A DNA stretch of 64,000 nt, from contig NZ_LWBP01000134.1 of NCBI RefSeq assembly GCF_002078015.1, positions 62,001 to 126,000 of the forward strand, in the 5' to 3' direction. This stretch comes from Niastella populi. GTDB taxonomy: Bacteria; Bacteroidota; Bacteroidia; Chitinophagales; Chitinophagaceae. Positions 32,793 to 41,067 of the stretch are shown here, in pieces (within the stretch, counting starts at the first letter, position 1; each line of letters begins with the position of its first letter). The position numbers and the translations under genes are program-made. The notes below the pieces were generated by a model, which was not told the origin of the DNA, did not search any database, and was given only the letters and a program-made list of their open reading frames with translations.

Positions 32793-33572
32793 CTACTTCC
32801 CCATCCACTTCTTAAAATCGGTAACCTTCTCGCGGCTAACGATGGCTTCTTTATCAACAATGGGTTTTAAATTCAGTAATAAGCGATTGCCGAAATAATC
32901 GTGGATCTGGTCGATACTGTTTACCGCAACGTAAAATGCGCGGCTGATACGGAAGAACTGATCGGGATCGAGCATATCTTCCAGGTCATCCATGGTATAA
33001 TCAACAACGAATTTGCGGTTATCAGTTGTTTTGAAAAAGTTCAGCCGGCCATCGCTGTAGAAATAGGCGATCTCTTCAACATCGACACTTACCAGTTTTT
33101 GGGCATGTTTTACCAAAAAGCGTTTGCGGTATTCTTTTGGTTGCAGTTTTTGTTGCAACTCTTTTACCAGGTTATCAACATTGAGCGAAGGGGCGGCTGT
33201 GTTATTGGCATAGAGCGTTTTCAGCCCTTTGAGTTTTTCCAGCGCCGCATGCAGGTCTTCCTTTTGTATGGGCTTTAATAAATAATCGATGCTGTTCACC
33301 TTGAATGCTTTCAGGGCGTACTCATCGTATGAGGTGGTAAAAATAACCGTGCTTTTCACTTCTACTTTATCGAAGATCTCGAAGCTCTGGCCATCTGCCA
33401 GCTCTATATCCATCAATATCAGGTCGGGAGATGGATTCTGCTGCAACCAGCTTACCGAGCTGCGGATACTGTCTGCCACCCCAACTACCTCAGCAGTGGC
33501 GTCAACACTGGCCAACGTTTTTTGCAGCTTTTTTACCGCCAGTTCTTCGTCTTCAATAATAAGTACTTTCAT
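32793..33572 (-). CDS. LytTR-family response regulator
   Basis: A 259-residue regulator. The receiver domain (1-120) has acidic residues EDEE at 7-10, phospho-acceptor Asp55 (LILMDIELADG) and the conserved Lys in LLKPIQ. The LytTR DNA-binding domain (about 150-255) shows RFLVKHAQKLVSVDVEEIAYFYSDGRLNF and FFRISRAFYVAVNSIDQI, the typical ten-strand layout. The sensor kinase gene lies 100 bp upstream on the same strand, so they form a pair. Targets are unknown. Confidence 0.94.
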   Translation of the reverse strand: MKVLIIEDEELAVKKLQKTLASVDATAEVVGVADSIRSSVSWLQQNPSPDLILMDIELADGQSFEIFDKVEVKSTVIFTTSYDEYALKAFKVNSIDYLLKPIQKEDLHAALEKLKGLKTLYANNTAAPSLNVDNLVKELQQKLQPKEYRKRFLVKHAQKLVSVDVEEIAYFYSDGRLNFFKTTDNRKFVVDYTMDDLEDMLDPDQFFRISRAFYVAVNSIDQIHDYFGNRLLLNLKPIVDKEAIVSREKVTDFKKWMGK

Positions 33573-33672
33573 GATGTCCGTGGTTTTGTGGAAGATGCAA
33601 ATTACAAATCATGCGCTGTATCGCTTACCAGGCGGGCATGAATTGCCAGATCGGTGGATGAGTTGTGGTTTT

Positions 33673-34728
33673 TTAAGGGTGAATAAGCGGCACAACAACG
33701 GCAAATTCCTTCCCATCGTCGCGAACACTGATCTCTTCCTGCTTCATGAGCCGGTATTTCTTCACAATATTGCTCAGTCCCACTTTGTTCGATGATACCA
33801 TCCTGTCTTTCCGTTGCAGGTTGTTGCTTACAATGAGCTTTCCGCTGTTGGTAGTAAGCAGCAGGATCTGTAAGGGGTTGTCTTTCAGGATCATATTGTG
33901 TTTTACTGCATTTTCAACCAGCATTTGGAGGGTGAGCGGCGGTATCATATAGCAGAGGAAGCGGTCTTCAATGGTGGCTTTCATTTCAAGCCCGTCGCCA
34001 TAGCGGGTCTTAAGCAAATGAAAATAGGAATATATAAAATCCATTTCGGCCTGCAGGGTGGTTAACCCATCTTCATTGGTGCGCAACAGGTAACGATATA
34101 CCTTGCTCATTTCATCGAGAAACTTTTCGGCTTTTTCGGGATCATCGCTTATGAGGGAGGAAAGGGAGTTTAGGCTGTTGAACAAAAAGTGCGGGTTTAC
34201 CTGGCCTTTGAGGCCTTCGAGCTGGCTTTGCAGGTTTTCTTTTTTCAGTTGTTCCGCTTCATCGACCACTTCGCGCCAGCGCTCAAAAAAGGCAGCGCCT
34301 TCGTTAAGGCTGGTTGCCAAAAGATTACCGAAGGCGCCTGCGATCAGCGTCAACCCGTATGTAGTAAGGCTTATCTGGTAACCCATAAAGCCGGTATAGT
34401 CGTACCCCCAGAATAAAATGCTAAGAGCGGCTATCGTGAGCGCAATGTAAATGCCGAGACCAATGGTTATTCGCCTGAAAGTTTGACCATATTTGGGAAA
34501 GCGATTGCGCAGGCTCACCCCTACCATGCCACAACAAACATATACCAGGGCTATAACGCCCAGGGTTATACCTGTAGAGATAATAAAGTATCCCAACGAA
34601 GAGAAATACTGGGTTCCGAAAATTATGAAGTTCAGTAGAACCGCAAGGGGTGGCAGCAGGATGATAGCAATCACCCTTTCTTTTCGCGAGTACGTTAAAG
34701 GTTTTATATCGCCGGCAAATACCTCCAT
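33673..34728 (-). CDS. LytS-type sensor histidine kinase
   Basis: A 351-residue membrane kinase. Four hydrophobic segments lie at about 20-38, 44-66, 88-108 and 117-138, without a large outside domain. A short coiled coil leads to the His_kinase motif GQVNPHFLFNSLNSL with phospho-acceptor His180. The ATPase part has QMLVENAVKHN and GLSNIVKKYRLM. This short, ligand-poor form is the usual partner of LytTR regulators in Bacteroidota. It precedes the regulator gene on the same strand. Confidence 0.92.
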   Translation of the reverse strand: MEVFAGDIKPLTYSRKERVIAIILLPPLAVLLNFIIFGTQYFSSLGYFIISTGITLGVIALVYVCCGMVGVSLRNRFPKYGQTFRRITIGLGIYIALTIAALSILFWGYDYTGFMGYQISLTTYGLTLIAGAFGNLLATSLNEGAAFFERWREVVDEAEQLKKENLQSQLEGLKGQVNPHFLFNSLNSLSSLISDDPEKAEKFLDEMSKVYRYLLRTNEDGLTTLQAEMDFIYSYFHLLKTRYGDGLEMKATIEDRFLCYMIPPLTLQMLVENAVKHNMILKDNPLQILLLTTNSGKLIVSNNLQRKDRMVSSNKVGLSNIVKKYRLMKQEEISVRDDGKEFAVVVPLIHP

Positions 34729-34920
34729 TCCATCTGTTTACGATTTAAATTACAATTGTTTTGCCCCTCGTTCCTAAAAGGGTGGCACCAATTGACACAT
34801 TTGCCGATGAATTGATCCATTGGCCATGTTAACTGGGTGCTTCCCGATGCAAATTTAATCGTGAAACGGTTAAGAAACTTCAGCATTGATGCGTGATTTA
34901 CGCCCCATCAGGAGCCCGGG

Positions 34921-35643
34921 CTACTCCTTCATTTTTCCCGATTTCTTCAAATACCTTACAAACAGATACGCGAAACCAAGCAGGGGAAGAATGATGGCCA
35001 GCAGTATGTTGCGCAGCCTGGGATCCTCATTGGTAATTTCAGGGTATTTGAACAATAAAATAAGGGTAATGCCGGTGAGCCAGATGTATTGGGTATTGTA
35101 TTCTTTCAGGATCCAGCGGCGCCACCTGAATTGCATACTGTTAAAAGTAGATGAAATGCCATTTAAATCAGGCAGCCAGCGGTTTACGGTCTTTGTATAG
35201 CGGTCGTATTGTTCGCCGAACTTGTTGCGCAGGAATTTTTCTTCGGCAAGCACGATAGCCTGATATACAAAAAGAAAAAAAGGAATAAACACCGAAACAT
35301 ACAACAGGGAATTCGACAACACGCCTACGCCGCATAACATTAAAATGTTTCCTACATACAATGGGTTACGGCAGTGATTGAAAATGCCGCTGGTAACCAG
35401 TTCTTCTGCATACACTTTTCCTTCTTTACCGCCACGAATGATGTAGGCCAGTCCTATGGTTGCTCCCCTTATGAGCTGGCCGCTTACGGTAATGAGCAGG
35501 CCGAAAATCACCGGCCATAAAAAGTAGTTGGTACCAAAATTTTCCGGAGAAAATAATGGAGGCGAGGGAATAAATAAAGCCAGGTACAGGAACAGGAACA
35601 AAAAATTCCTGTACCGGAAAAAGAAATTACCGATCGAGATCAT
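34921..35643 (-). CDS. Isoprenylcysteine carboxyl methyltransferase-family membrane protein
   Basis: A 240-residue multi-pass membrane protein. The core motif of ICMT/PEMT-like methyltransferases is visible: LVTSGIFNHCRNPLYVGNILMLCGVG (His and RNP-Y for SAM binding) and, later, EEKFLRNKFGEQYDRYTKTVNRWLP. Bacterial members methylate small or lipid substrates at the membrane. C-terminal helices extend it slightly. It ends the unit begun by the CmoA-like gene 15 bp upstream, so a two-methyltransferase operon is likely. The substrate is unknown. Confidence 0.82.
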   Translation of the reverse strand: MISIGNFFFRYRNFLFLFLYLALFIPSPPLFSPENFGTNYFLWPVIFGLLITVSGQLIRGATIGLAYIIRGGKEGKVYAEELVTSGIFNHCRNPLYVGNILMLCGVGVLSNSLLYVSVFIPFFLFVYQAIVLAEEKFLRNKFGEQYDRYTKTVNRWLPDLNGISSTFNSMQFRWRRWILKEYNTQYIWLTGITLILLFKYPEITNEDPRLRNILLAIILPLLGFAYLFVRYLKKSGKMKE

Positions 35644-35658
35644 TCTTATTTGGTGCTT

Positions 35659-36387
35659 TTAATTTTTTACGGCAATCAGGCCTGAGAAGTTATACCATTT
35701 GAAAAATATTTCACAATGCGAAAAACCGGCTTCACGCAGGATCAGTATATTCTCACTTAATTTATAGGGGATCAGCACATTTTCAAGCGCTTCGCGTTTT
35801 TGTGAGATCTCCATTTCGCTATAATGTTGCCGCCTTTTATAATTGTAGTAATAGTCGATGAAATCGCGGTTGAACTGACTTTCTTCGGCCAGAATTTTTT
35901 CAACGATGATCAATACACCGTTATCGACCAACCCGTCAATAATTTTTTTGAGCAGCTTTTCGCGGTACAGCGGCCGTACGAACTGGAGCGTTAAACAGAG
36001 GATCACAACGGATGCATTTTTGATCTCCACTCCGTTATTCAGATCCCCAACGCAAAGATCATAGGGCCGGCTAATGCCCGCATCATCCAGCTTGCTCTTG
36101 CATTTTTGAAGCATATCCGCCGAATCATCGATGCCAACAAACCGTACATCCTTCGAGATCGTTTTATCCATCAGCAAAAATGAAGTTCCGGTTGAACAGC
36201 CGAGGTCATACACATTCGTACCGTCAAGTGCATGATTTGCAGCTAATTCCGCAACCATTCGTTGCATTTCGGCATAAAATGGCACCGACCGGTTCACCAT
36301 GTCGTCGAAAACGTCTGCAACTTTTTTACTGAATTTAAAATCAGCCGGTTTGAGTGTCTGTTCCTTAAAAACTTCGTCCTTTAGCAT
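35659..36387 (-). CDS. cmoA: Carboxy-SAM synthase-like methyltransferase (CmoA family)
   Basis: A 242-residue class I methyltransferase fold closest to CmoA, which makes carboxy-S-adenosylmethionine for tRNA wobble-uridine modification (cmo5U). Family-typical are VADVFDDMVNRSVPFYAEMQRMV near 24-46, the SAM loop VYDLGCSTGTS near 58-68, and RPLYREKLLKKIIDGLVDNGVLIIVEK. The transferase partner CmoB is not next to it; a membrane methyltransferase of the ICMT family is instead. It may therefore be a specialised CmoA-like enzyme. The cmo5U pathway would extend decoding by UAG- and UGA-anticodon tRNAs, such as the Leu and Ser tRNAs in the array at 5 kb. Confidence 0.78.
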   Translation of the reverse strand: MLKDEVFKEQTLKPADFKFSKKVADVFDDMVNRSVPFYAEMQRMVAELAANHALDGTNVYDLGCSTGTSFLLMDKTISKDVRFVGIDDSADMLQKCKSKLDDAGISRPYDLCVGDLNNGVEIKNASVVILCLTLQFVRPLYREKLLKKIIDGLVDNGVLIIVEKILAEESQFNRDFIDYYYNYKRRQHYSEMEISQKREALENVLIPYKLSENILILREAGFSHCEIFFKWYNFSGLIAVKN

Positions 36388-36841
36388 TGAATCTGGTTTT
36401 CGTTGGTTTATAATGAGACGACAATCATTGTCGGGAATTGCTATTTTGTCATAAATAATTGTACCAGAATACCGCTACAGCGGGCATTTTAATTGTCTTT
36501 CAGGGCTGGAGGTATCAATTTATGCAAAAACCACCATAAAACCTATCATGTTGCACAGTAAAACCGGCTACATTTAGACAAAATGGCAATTTGTGTAGAT
36601 AAGACGCCTGTGTATTCCAATTTAGATTTTTACGGGTTACATCGTTTTAAGGTTGGGCGTTTTAAGTTAAAAAGTTACCAATATGATCATAACCAGGGTT
36701 GACCGGCGGGTATGTGGAAGTGTTGGCGCTTCTAAAGGCCGCAGGTAGAAATCGGCGTTTGTCGCCCTGCGTGATCTAGGGGTTTGTAAGTAAATTATAA
36801 TAAGTTAAATATAAAGTGCGTGGAATTTCACCGCGAAATTG
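36388..36841. other. Gap downstream-facing the CmoA-like gene start
   Basis: About 450 bp with no gene or hairpin that I can support. The promoter of the cmoA unit should lie in its first 100 bp on the minus strand. The further gap 37085-37346 likewise shows nothing clear. Confidence 0.4.
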
Positions 36842-37084
36842 TTTGAAATGCTTTACTGGCGTAGCATCTTTGTGTTGTTAACAGTTAACGATATCCAATT
36901 CCTGAAATACCCGATCCATTTCCCTTGAAAACTATCTGAATCCAATAGTTGAAAAAACCGTCCGAATCCAACCCTTGTGAAACCTGTCCAATCCTGATGT
37001 TAAAACCAACACGTTTACCAAGGATCCCTTAATGAAGTAATTACCCCGCTCCAGATATCTATCGGAACGGGGTTCTTCTTTTTA
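36842..37084 (+). ncRNA. Candidate small RNA with four imperfect repeats
   Basis: A promoter-like pair TTTG (36842-36845), 19 bp, CATCTTTG (36865-36872) opens a unit closed by a terminator (ACCCCG..TCC / GGA.CGGGGT, 37043-37073, then TTCTTCTTTTT). Between them are four imperfect 20-28-nt units that each begin TGAAA and contain a variant of GTCCGAATCC (starts 36903, 36926, 36950, 36978). All frames are broken by stops, so it is probably an RNA of about 200 nt. Confidence 0.5.
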
Positions 37085-37346
37085 TCAGTACCGGTATAAA
37101 AAGCAATTGCCTTTACATGAAATATGCTTATTTTTACTTATACATGACGGTTGCTTGCATTTGACCCTCAATCAACTGTTATCGTTTTCACTTCAGGCTG
37201 CCGGTTCATTTAATGTTCGATGGTATCAATTTCCCAACCCTGTGACGCAAATATTCCCCGCGCAACATTTTCAATTGGTTAATTAGTCTGGTTAAGCCCA
37301 TAAGGCAATGGTTTGTAACGTTTCGTTTTAAAAAGCATTTCTCCTG

Positions 37347-37775
37347 ATGAAACAAAAACTTATGTGCATTCTATTCATCGACGATGATGAACCAACTAAT
37401 TTCCTGAACCAGTTACTTGTTGAAGAAATGGGTTGTGCGCATCATGTTCAGGTAGTTACCAGCGGTAGAGAAGCATTGGAATATTTAACAGGTACGGGTT
37501 CATTCGATAATGGTAAACAGCACCCCCGCCCCGATCTTATTTTTCTCGATATCAACATGCCGGGTATGGATGGCTGGGAGTTCCTGCAGCATTACCAAAA
37601 GCTGCCGCCAAACCAAAAAGCAAATATTGTAATGGTAATGCTCACTACTTCCTTAAACCCCGATGATGAACTGGCGGCTCAGGAAAATGTCGAGATCTCA
37701 GGATTCGAAAACAAACCCCTTCAACCCGAAGTGATACAAAAAATAATATCGCGTTTTTTTCCGGAGTCATGCTAA
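37347..37775 (+). CDS. Stand-alone response regulator receiver (CheY-like)
   Basis: A 142-residue single-domain receiver: acidic cluster DDDE at 12-15, phospho-acceptor Asp68 (LIFLDINMPGMDGWEF), a conserved Thr-Thr at the switch (MLTTS) and Lys in ENKPLQPE. There is no output domain, so it works by protein contact or as a phosphorelay step. It lies 18 bp before a PAS-type histidine kinase gene, its obvious partner. Confidence 0.92.
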   Translation: MKQKLMCILFIDDDEPTNFLNQLLVEEMGCAHHVQVVTSGREALEYLTGTGSFDNGKQHPRPDLIFLDINMPGMDGWEFLQHYQKLPPNQKANIVMVMLTTSLNPDDELAAQENVEISGFENKPLQPEVIQKIISRFFPESC

Positions 37776-37793
37776 CACCTTTGGAAAGTTATT

Positions 37794-39308
37794 ATGAAAG
37801 ATCAAAATGAAATTCTGCTCGAAAATGAAAAAGCATTCAAATCTTTATTTGAACATGCCACTATCAGCATTTTGGTGACAGATGAAAACGGTGATATCAA
37901 TCTGGTTAATCCCAATGCCGAAAAACTATTTGGCTATACCCGGGATGAACTGGCCGGAAAACCTATAGAGTTATTAATTCCCGAACCGCTAAGAGATATT
38001 CATCGCCATCACCGGCAACATTATTTCAATGCGCCAAAGGCGCGGCCCATGGGATTGGGCAAAGACCTGTTTGCCCGCGATAAAAATGGCCGCACATTCC
38101 CGGTAGAGATCAGCCTGGGTTATTATAAACTAGGCACGAAGAACATGGCCGTTGCTTTTATTACCGATGTAAGTGAAAGAAAAAAAGCCGAAACCATTTT
38201 ACGCGCCAGCGAAGAAACCACCCGGCTCATCATGAACTCAGCCCTCGATGCCATTATTTGTATTGACACCGAAGGATGTATTACTGTATGGAACCCCCAG
38301 GCGGAAAAGATCTTTGGGTGGACTGAGGCCGAAATAAAAGGCAGCCGGCTTTCCGATACGATCATTCCTGAACAATACCGCGCACTTCATGAGGCGGGTC
38401 TGAAACGGTATTTAACCACCCGCGAGCATAACGTTATAAACAAACTGATCGAAATTACCGCCCTTAACCGCCAGGGAAAAGAATTTCCTATTGAACTAAC
38501 CATTATACCAATGCGGCAAAAGGATACCGATTTCTTTTGCGCATTTATTCGCGACATTACCGAAAAACGGGAAGCTGAGGTAAGGCAAAAGGAATATGCC
38601 GAAGACCTCAAGCAGAAAAATATTGAACTGGAACAATTTGCTTATGTGGCTTCACACGATCTGCAGGAACCGCTACGCACCGTATCGGGTTTTGTTGAGT
38701 TGCTGAAACGCCATTATAAAGACCAGTCAGACGAAAATGTGACCAAATACATTAACTATATTACCGATGCTTCAGACAGAATGCGGCGCCTGGTGCAGGA
38801 TCTGCTCGATTATTCAAGATTGGGCCGCGAACGCATTCTTGAACCCATCGACTGCAACCACGTTGTTCAGCAGGTATTGAACGATCTTACCATGGCTGTA
38901 CAGGAAAGCGGTGCGGTTGTACATATCGACAGGCTGCCGGTAATTGCAGGATATGCCACTGAAATGAAACAGCTGTTTCAAAACCTGATCAGTAATTCAA
39001 TTAAATTCAGAAAACCCGGCCAACCGGCCGTTATCTCCATATCGGCAATGCCGGCAGAGGAATACTGGAAATTCAAAATAACCGATAATGGAATTGGGAT
39101 TGAAGATAAATACTGGGAGCGCATTTTCATTATCTTCCAACGGCTGCATACCAAGAATGAATATGAAGGAACCGGCATTGGACTGGCGCACTGTAAAAAA
39201 ATAGCCGAGCTGCACAATGGAAAAATATGGGTTGATTCAACACCCGGCGAAGGTTCAACTTTTTATTTTACTATCAGGAAACGGAATACAGATCCCTGGA
39301 GGGCGTGA
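37794..39308 (+). CDS. Soluble PAS-PAS histidine kinase
   Basis: A 504-residue cytoplasmic kinase with no membrane segment. PAS 1 (about 11-120: FKSLFEHATISILVTDENGDINLVNPNAEKLFGYTRDEL, PAC KNMAVAFITDVSERK) and PAS 2 (about 138-260) are followed by HisKA with ASHDLQEPLRTVSGF and phospho-acceptor His288, then HATPase_c (QNLISNSIKF, DNGIGIE, GTGIGLAHCKKI). It resembles light- or redox-sensing soluble kinases of the bacteriophytochrome type, but without a chromophore domain. The receiver gene 18 bp upstream is probably its partner. Confidence 0.92.
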   Translation: MKDQNEILLENEKAFKSLFEHATISILVTDENGDINLVNPNAEKLFGYTRDELAGKPIELLIPEPLRDIHRHHRQHYFNAPKARPMGLGKDLFARDKNGRTFPVEISLGYYKLGTKNMAVAFITDVSERKKAETILRASEETTRLIMNSALDAIICIDTEGCITVWNPQAEKIFGWTEAEIKGSRLSDTIIPEQYRALHEAGLKRYLTTREHNVINKLIEITALNRQGKEFPIELTIIPMRQKDTDFFCAFIRDITEKREAEVRQKEYAEDLKQKNIELEQFAYVASHDLQEPLRTVSGFVELLKRHYKDQSDENVTKYINYITDASDRMRRLVQDLLDYSRLGRERILEPIDCNHVVQQVLNDLTMAVQESGAVVHIDRLPVIAGYATEMKQLFQNLISNSIKFRKPGQPAVISISAMPAEEYWKFKITDNGIGIEDKYWERIFIIFQRLHTKNEYEGTGIGLAHCKKIAELHNGKIWVDSTPGEGSTFYFTIRKRNTDPWRA

Positions 39309-39311
39309 GTG

Positions 39312-39803
39312 TCACTCATTCTTCTCTTCTTTCAACTCAGCCACCACCTTTCTGATCAACTCGGGCTCATACCCCTTCTGCAATAAGTAATCGGTTGTTT
39401 TGGCCATTTTTACGAACCCGTTCACGCCCGCTCCTTTTACCAGCCCCCATTTTTGTTTGGCCAGTTTGTTTAGCGTTTTTTCATAATCTGCTTCATCGAT
39501 CTCCTTCATGGCTTTGTTTATACAATACGTACTTACCTGCTTTTGCTTCAGCTCATGTTTTATTTTTACGCGCCCCCATTGCTTCATACGGAATTTTCCG
39601 CCGGCAAACTGGATGGCAAAACGTTCTTCGTTCAGGTAATCTTCTTCTATTAACTGCGCCATCGATTCTTCCACCATTTGCTTACGCAACCCGAAAGAAT
39701 ACAGTTTTTCTTTCACCTCTACATGGCTTCGTTCCTGGTACGCGCAGTAATGCCGCAGTTTCTGCAACGCCTGCTCTTTGGTTAATTGCTTTCGTTGTAA
39801 CAT
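39312..39803 (-). CDS. recX: RecX-family regulatory protein
   Basis: A 163-residue protein from the ATG at 39803 (MLQRKQLTKEQALQKL). RecX binds RecA filaments and limits their activity. It is made of three-helix repeats; LRHYCAYQERSHVEVKEKL and LIEEDYLNEERFAIQFAGGKFRMKQWGRVKIKHELKQK are the conserved first and second repeats. The frame is open 33 codons further, but that part is the dispersed palindrome and not protein, so I use the internal Met. The 3' end nearly meets that of the convergent PAS kinase gene. Confidence 0.85.
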   Translation of the reverse strand: MLQRKQLTKEQALQKLRHYCAYQERSHVEVKEKLYSFGLRKQMVEESMAQLIEEDYLNEERFAIQFAGGKFRMKQWGRVKIKHELKQKQVSTYCINKAMKEIDEADYEKTLNKLAKQKWGLVKGAGVNGFVKMAKTTDYLLQKGYEPELIRKVVAELKEEKNE

Positions 39804-39816
39804 GCTGATCAAAAAA

Positions 39817-39862
39817 GGTGTGGCACACTTCGCTGACTGTGCAAAGAAAAGTGTACCACACC
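39817..39862. repeat. Dispersed GTGTGGCACAC-type palindrome
   Basis: Inverted arms GGTGTGGCACACTT / AAGTGTACCACACC around an 18-nt loop, between recX and the HtrA-like gene. Similar arms recur at 22361, 60344 and 63385. Confidence 0.65.
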
Positions 39863-39877
39863 TGATATACTTATTTA

Positions 39878-40975
39878 CTATTCTTCCATCCGGTCCAAAC
39901 ATCCATATTCATTCTTCAACAGATCGTCATAATAATCTGCTTTTTTGAACAGGTTGTCAAACACCTTTACCCCGCCATCTTTGGTAATATCGAGGTCGTA
40001 CATGATGCATGACAATACGATATTCTGGTTCTGACAGCTCAATACCAAACTATTGGTGCGGTAATTCTCCTGCAGCAGGAACTGGTACAGCGGTTTTATC
40101 TTTAGCGCATCCTGCGGAAGCTGACACAAATAGGCATCGCCTACCACAAAATAATTTTCTGCATTGTAAGTGATCTTGATCTTCGCACTGCCTTCACGCA
40201 CTTCCCAGCGATTCACTCCTTCACGGGCAAGTTTTATGTCTTTCCCCAGTTCTTTCAGTATATCTTCAATTGTTTTGGCAACACCGGTAGGCACAGCTTC
40301 CTGCTCGGGCATTACAGGCAGCTTTACCTCGGTACCGCAGGCCGGACAATACTTCTCCGAATCGATATTCCCGGGCAATACCAGGTAATCGCAGCTATGG
40401 CAGCGGGTACTGCTGGTGCCTTTATGCGGTGCATACAACTGCAACGCGGTGCGCAGGTAATTTACCGGTAAGGCAAAACCAAGGTTATCGCCACCCTGCA
40501 CCTTGAACGAATTCACCCCAATTACTTCACCGCTGGAATTTACCAGCGGGCCGCCGCTGTTCCCGGGGTTGATGGCCGCATCGATCTGGATGAACTTCAA
40601 CCCATCGCGAATACGGTCTACTTTTGAAATAACCCCCTGCGTAGCGGAATAATTAAATCCGAAAGGATGGCCAATGGCCAGCACTTCATCCCCGTCTTTC
40701 AACGCATCGTAATTTCCTAAGCGGATAGCAGGTATTTCAGCATTGGCCGGGCCCTGTAAAAAGGCAAGGTCATGCTTGCGATCGGTGTACCAAACACGTG
40801 ATAAGGTTTTTTCAAACGTTTTACCGGCGATGGTTACTTCTGCATTGTCCTGCACCACGTGATCATTGGTTACAATAACATCATACTCCTTTAAATAAAA
40901 CCCCGTACCGGTACCGGTTTGCGTAGCTATTTGAATGATGGCGGGATGAAACTGCCCTATTATATCCTGAACCAT
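39878..40975 (-). CDS. HtrA-like serine protease with zinc ribbon and YbjN-like domain
   Basis: A 365-residue protein without a signal peptide, so probably cytoplasmic. Residues 1-180 are a trypsin-like domain with the full triad: His39 (TNDHVV), Asp69 (KHDLAF) and Ser140 (NPGNSGGP). In place of a PDZ domain there is a zinc ribbon with Cys192, Cys195, Cys210 and Cys213. Residues 225-345 resemble the YbjN/type III chaperone fold (YFVGDAYLCQLPQDALKIKPLYQFLLQENYRTN). This fusion is unusual compared with periplasmic DegP/DegQ. A conserved 437-residue protein lies 90 bp upstream on the same strand and is a likely partner. Confidence 0.85.
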   Translation of the reverse strand: MVQDIIGQFHPAIIQIATQTGTGTGFYLKEYDVIVTNDHVVQDNAEVTIAGKTFEKTLSRVWYTDRKHDLAFLQGPANAEIPAIRLGNYDALKDGDEVLAIGHPFGFNYSATQGVISKVDRIRDGLKFIQIDAAINPGNSGGPLVNSSGEVIGVNSFKVQGGDNLGFALPVNYLRTALQLYAPHKGTSSTRCHSCDYLVLPGNIDSEKYCPACGTEVKLPVMPEQEAVPTGVAKTIEDILKELGKDIKLAREGVNRWEVREGSAKIKITYNAENYFVVGDAYLCQLPQDALKIKPLYQFLLQENYRTNSLVLSCQNQNIVLSCIMYDLDITKDGGVKVFDNLFKKADYYDDLLKNEYGCLDRMEE

Positions 40976-41067
40976 TGATTTGAATATTTTATTGTGGCTC
41001 TAAAGTGTCACACTTCTCCGTGCGCGCAAATGAAGTGTAGCATTTTTAAAGCTTCACATTATAATTT

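Noticed and set aside
36903-36997. CRISPR array
   Set aside because: The four units are adjacent, imperfect and without unique spacers of constant length, and no cas genes are near.
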